From Candidatus Pacearchaeota archaeon (GTDB lineage: Archaea; Nanobdellota; Nanobdellia; Pacearchaeales; GW2011-AR1): a stretch of 7,096 nucleotides of DNA. The translations under genes were made by a program, and so were the position numbers. Below are positions 4,911 through 7,096 of this stretch, piece after piece; the stretch's first letter is position 1; every line of letters starts with the position of its first letter. The notes under the pieces were generated by a model. It was given only the letters and a program-made list of their open reading frames with translations. It was not told where the DNA came from and made no database searches. The stretch is from assembly GCA_018303895.1 (NCBI GenBank), contig JAGVXJ010000062.1:1-7096 (forward strand). The letters are read 5' to 3'.

Positions 4911-5642
4911 TCAATCCTCAACTTCGACTCTTGGTGCGAGAAGAAAAGAAATTTCCATATTTGCTGATTTCACGTCGAGACGAAGTGGGTGGTCTGATGC
5001 AAAATTCAGCGTCGTCTTTTCTGTAAGTTTCGACGCTTTTACAAATTTTTGAAGATATTCAAGGCTGTACCTTGATTTGCAATCTTCGGCATGAATTTCT
5101 GCTTCGTCTCCAGAAAATTCTGATCTTGCAGAATCAAGATTGCTTCGAGATTCAATTATAAATTTTCCTTCCTTTACTGAAAATGAACAAGCGTCGGAAA
5201 CAATAAGACAATCTTCAATAGAGTCGATAAAATCTGAAGAGTTTAAAATAACTTTAGAACTAAATTCAAGGCTTGGCATATTTTTGTCCTCGCTTTCAAC
5301 TTCAATTAAGCTCATAGAAAAATTTCTTTTTATTTTGTCTTCTATTGAAATATTCAAAACATTGTCTTCGTTTTTTTCCAAAACCAAAGTACTTTTTGAG
5401 CCGCATCTTCGCAAGACTTTTTTCAAATTTTCAAGGTTAACTCCTAAAACATCAGTCCCACCTTCATAAACTGAAAAGGCGCTCCTAGGCAATTTAAAAA
5501 AAACCATTGAAACATTTGCTGGGTCCATGGCAGTTATGCTCATTCCAAACTCATTCATTTTAATTCTGGCTTCAGTTACAAGTTCGGAAATTATATCTAC
5601 TGACTTTGAAAGTAAAGTTGGGTCTTGAAGTTTGACTAACAT
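4911..5642 (-). CDS. pcn: DNA polymerase sliding clamp (PCNA)
   Basis: A full-length archaeal PCNA (243 residues; the family is about 245-250). It forms a homotrimeric ring on DNA that holds polymerase, FEN1, ligase and other partners during replication and repair. The first domain covers residues 1 to about 115 with the signature FGMSITAMDPANVSMV (32-46), and the interdomain connecting loop is about 113-126 (EVESEDKNMPSLEF). The second domain contains ISFLLAPRVEVED at the end (231-243), the conserved C-terminal tail against which PIP-box peptides dock. DHPLRLDV (217-224) is the standard turn before it. The start follows a TATA element centred 25 bases upstream on the minus strand, so the mRNA is leaderless. 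It diverges from the primase gene, a shared replication promoter region. Downstream on the same strand are the micro-ORF/hairpin and the BtpA-like gene. Confidence 0.96.
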   Translation of the reverse strand: MLVKLQDPTLLSKSVDIISELVTEARIKMNEFGMSITAMDPANVSMVFFKLPRSAFSVYEGGTDVLGVNLENLKKVLRRCGSKSTLVLEKNEDNVLNISIEDKIKRNFSMSLIEVESEDKNMPSLEFSSKVILNSSDFIDSIEDCLIVSDACSFSVKEGKFIIESRSNLDSARSEFSGDEAEIHAEDCKSRYSLEYLQKFVKASKLTEKTTLNFASDHPLRLDVKSANMEISFLLAPRVEVED

Positions 5643-5663
5643 CTTCGTGAAAAGATACCCTCT

Positions 5664-5671
5664 CTTTTAAG
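5664..5671 (-). promoter_or_regulatory. TATA box of the PCNA gene
   Basis: Read on the minus strand this is cttaaaag, centred about 25 bases before the PCNA ATG at 5642. This is consistent with a leaderless archaeal transcript. It forms the left half of the divergent PCNA/primase promoter region. Confidence 0.5.
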
Positions 5672-5704
5672 CATTGTTATTGCAAAGTATAAGTTGGGAG
5701 TATA

Positions 5705-5719
5705 AAAAATCATATAAAG
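5705..5719 (+). promoter_or_regulatory. BRE/TATA promoter of the primase gene
   Basis: The A-rich aaaaatc (5705-5711) lies before atataaag (5712-5719), centred about 24 bases before the ATG at 5740. It is the best TATA match in the window and predicts a leaderless primase mRNA. A second tataaaaa at 5701-5708 is too far upstream to fit this start. Confidence 0.58.
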
Positions 5720-5734
5720 AATAAAGTATTCTTT
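5716..5734. repeat. Interrupted palindrome between primase TATA box and start codon
   Basis: Perfect 8-base arms (aaagaata / tattcttt) are separated by aag. The repeat overlaps the end of the TATA box and ends 5 bases before the ATG, where a repressor would block polymerase loading. It lies just upstream of the expected transcription start, so it acts as DNA rather than as an RNA hairpin. The operator role is inferred. Confidence 0.35.
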
Positions 5735-5739
5735 TTGTT

Positions 5740-7095
5740 ATGCCAGACGAAAAAACAGGTGATGAAAATCCTGAAAAATCTTTCAAAGAAGAAAGGATAA
5801 GAAGCATGACCCAAATATATTATTCGCGACCGGAAGTTCAGAAAGCGATTTTTGAATTTTCAAAGAATAGAGAAATATGCCCAAGATTTTTTGAGGGATT
5901 TGGAAAAAGACCGGATAGTTTTCAGTACCCCGGAGATATTTTTGAATTGGTAAAAAGAGGGGCGACAAGTTTTCATTGTTCTGAAGAGATTTGGAAAGAC
6001 CCATTAAGAATTTTTACTGGAATGAGCCAGGCAGAAGCAAACGAAATGCGAGAAGGTTGGGATTTACTAATTGATATAGACTCAAAATATTTAGATTATA
6101 GTAAGGTGATGGGAGAATTAATTGTAAAAGCATTGAAATTTTCTGGAATAAAAAATATTGGAGTTAAATTCAGCGGTTCAAAGGGTTTTCATTTAATTGT
6201 ACCTTGGAAAGCATTTCCCAAAGAGGTTTACGGAAATAAAACTTCAGAGATGTTTCCAGAATATCCTCGAATAATTGCAAAATATTTGGCACATTTAATT
6301 AATGAAGAACTTGTAAAAAAAATTTCAATACTCGCAGGAAACAAAAGTGCTTATGTTAAAGACACAGAATCTGCCAAAGAAGTTATTCCAGATTTAGTTC
6401 TGGTTTCCCCTCGTCATTTGTTTAGGATGCCTTATTCTCTTCATGAAAAAACAGCTCTAGCAAGCGCGGTTATCGACGCGGATAAAATAAAAGATTTTGA
6501 ACCACGCGACGCGGAACCAATGCAGATTAAAATAAAAAATTTTATTCCTAATTCAAAAGAAGATGAAGCAAAAGAACTTCTGATTCAGGCATTGGACTGG
6601 GATAAAGAAACAAACAACAAAAGAGAGACGGAAAAAGATTATAACAAAAAAATTGAAGATAAAAAGAATTATGCCGAAATAAAAATAATTGAACTTTCAG
6701 AAAATTTAATTCCGCCCTCGATAAAAAAGATTCTTGCAGGGGGAATGGGTGATGGGAAAAAAAGAGCATTGTTTATTTTAATTAATTTTTTCAGGTCAAT
6801 AAATTTGGATAAAAAGGAAGTGGAAAAAAGAATTGATGAATGGAATAAAAAAAATAACCCTTCGCTAAATGAGGGTTATATCCAAATGCAAATCGACTGG
6901 ACGTATGCAAGAAAAGCGATTCTCCCGCCAAATTATGATAAAGATTATTATAAAGGAATAGGGATTATTCCGACGGAAGAAGAGATGAGATTGAAAAATC
7001 CGATAAATTATACTGCGAGAAAAAATTACTACAACACCGAGAAAGAAAAAAGTATTAAAAAAAATAGCAAAAAAGAGAAAGTAAAAAAAGAGTAG
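5740..7095 (+). CDS. priS: Fused DNA primase (PriS catalytic domain plus PriL-like C-terminal domain)
   Basis: A 451-residue archaeo-eukaryotic primase that makes the primers for replication. Residues 25 to about 265 are the PriS catalytic domain: GATSFHCSEEIWKDP (74-88), GWDLLIDIDSK with catalytic D112 and D114 (106-116), FSGSKGFH (144-151) and PDLVLVSPRHLFRMPYSLH (217-235), where D218 is the likely third metal ligand. A charged linker (about 285-315) leads to residues 320-410, which align with the PriL C-terminal domain: IPPSIKKIL, GDGKKRALFILINFFRSINLDKKEVEK, GYIQMQIDW, LPPNYD. The iron-sulfur cysteines of that domain are replaced (S327, Y399, and I409 or a neighbour) and the whole chain has only C47 and C80. 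The zinc-binding segment usual between the DxD and SGxxGFH motifs is also missing. A single-chain primase without iron-sulfur is known from Nanoarchaeum equitans. The tail (435-451) is lysine-rich. The start at 5740 fits its TATA box; M23 is the only close alternative. Confidence 0.9.
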   Translation: MPDEKTGDENPEKSFKEERIRSMTQIYYSRPEVQKAIFEFSKNREICPRFFEGFGKRPDSFQYPGDIFELVKRGATSFHCSEEIWKDPLRIFTGMSQAEANEMREGWDLLIDIDSKYLDYSKVMGELIVKALKFSGIKNIGVKFSGSKGFHLIVPWKAFPKEVYGNKTSEMFPEYPRIIAKYLAHLINEELVKKISILAGNKSAYVKDTESAKEVIPDLVLVSPRHLFRMPYSLHEKTALASAVIDADKIKDFEPRDAEPMQIKIKNFIPNSKEDEAKELLIQALDWDKETNNKRETEKDYNKKIEDKKNYAEIKIIELSENLIPPSIKKILAGGMGDGKKRALFILINFFRSINLDKKEVEKRIDEWNKKNNPSLNEGYIQMQIDWTYARKAILPPNYDKDYYKGIGIIPTEEEMRLKNPINYTARKNYYNTEKEKSIKKNSKKEKVKKE

Positions 7096-7096
7096 T

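Noticed and set aside
5140..5469. Plus-strand 109-codon frame within PCNA
   Set aside because: PCNA on the minus strand is unmistakable; the opposite frame is a shadow of its codons.
5783..6004. Antisense 73-codon frame inside the primase catalytic domain
   Set aside because: Covers conserved primase sequence on the sense strand and has no promoter or motif.
6548..6769. Antisense 73-codon frame inside the primase linker and PriL-like region
   Set aside because: Phe/Leu-rich product is the mirror of Lys/Glu codons; no supporting signal.
6854..6879. 8-base inverted repeat (ataaccct / agggttat) with a telomere-like look
   Set aside because: It is inside the conserved PriL-like coding region with a 10-base loop, occurs once and is not tandem, so it is most likely chance.

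Overview
The window reads as chromosomal DNA of an AT-rich archaeon, most probably a DPANN-type lineage (Nanoarchaeota/Pacearchaeota/Woesearchaeota-like). Supporting evidence: an archaeal/eukaryotic PCNA clamp; a one-chain PriS-PriL-type primase of the kind known from Nanoarchaeum equitans; a very short histone-fold protein; a secreted helical protein resembling DUF5667; and archaeal TATA-like elements centred about 25 bases before most start codons, implying mostly leaderless mRNAs. The exact lineage is an inference.

Layout, left to right. 9-983 (+): a secreted or membrane-anchored cysteine-rich surface protein. 1051-2134 (+): a tight four-gene cluster of winged-helix antitoxin, RelE-like toxin (ATGA overlap), small two-helix membrane protein and mini-histone. 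Its promoter carries a perfect 16-base palindrome overlapping the TATA box. 2179-2673 (+) and 2706-3275 (-): two convergent genes of unknown function. 3368-4099 (+): an exported, coiled-coil-rich protein with an acidic tail, ending in an oligo-T terminator. 5642 down to 4134 (-): PCNA, then a possible 22-codon micro-gene or hairpin RNA element, then a BtpA/SgcQ-family TIM-barrel protein. 5740-7095 (+): the fused primase, divergent from PCNA across a 97-base two-way promoter region.

Functionally, the right-hand third is core DNA replication (clamp plus primase). The BtpA-like protein may be co-transcribed with the clamp. The middle is accessory: a toxin-antitoxin module with unusual passengers, and two orphan genes. 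The two exported proteins are cell-surface components. No rRNA, tRNA, CRISPR array, insertion sequence or integrase was seen. Every gap between genes is under 100 bases.

Points most worth a second look: the primase lacking every cysteine needed for the PriL iron-sulfur cluster and for the PriS zinc site; the histone fold ending before helix 3; the palindromic operator of the toxin-antitoxin operon; the precisely fitted micro-ORF and hairpin between PCNA and the BtpA-like gene; and an interrupted palindrome between the primase TATA box and its start codon.
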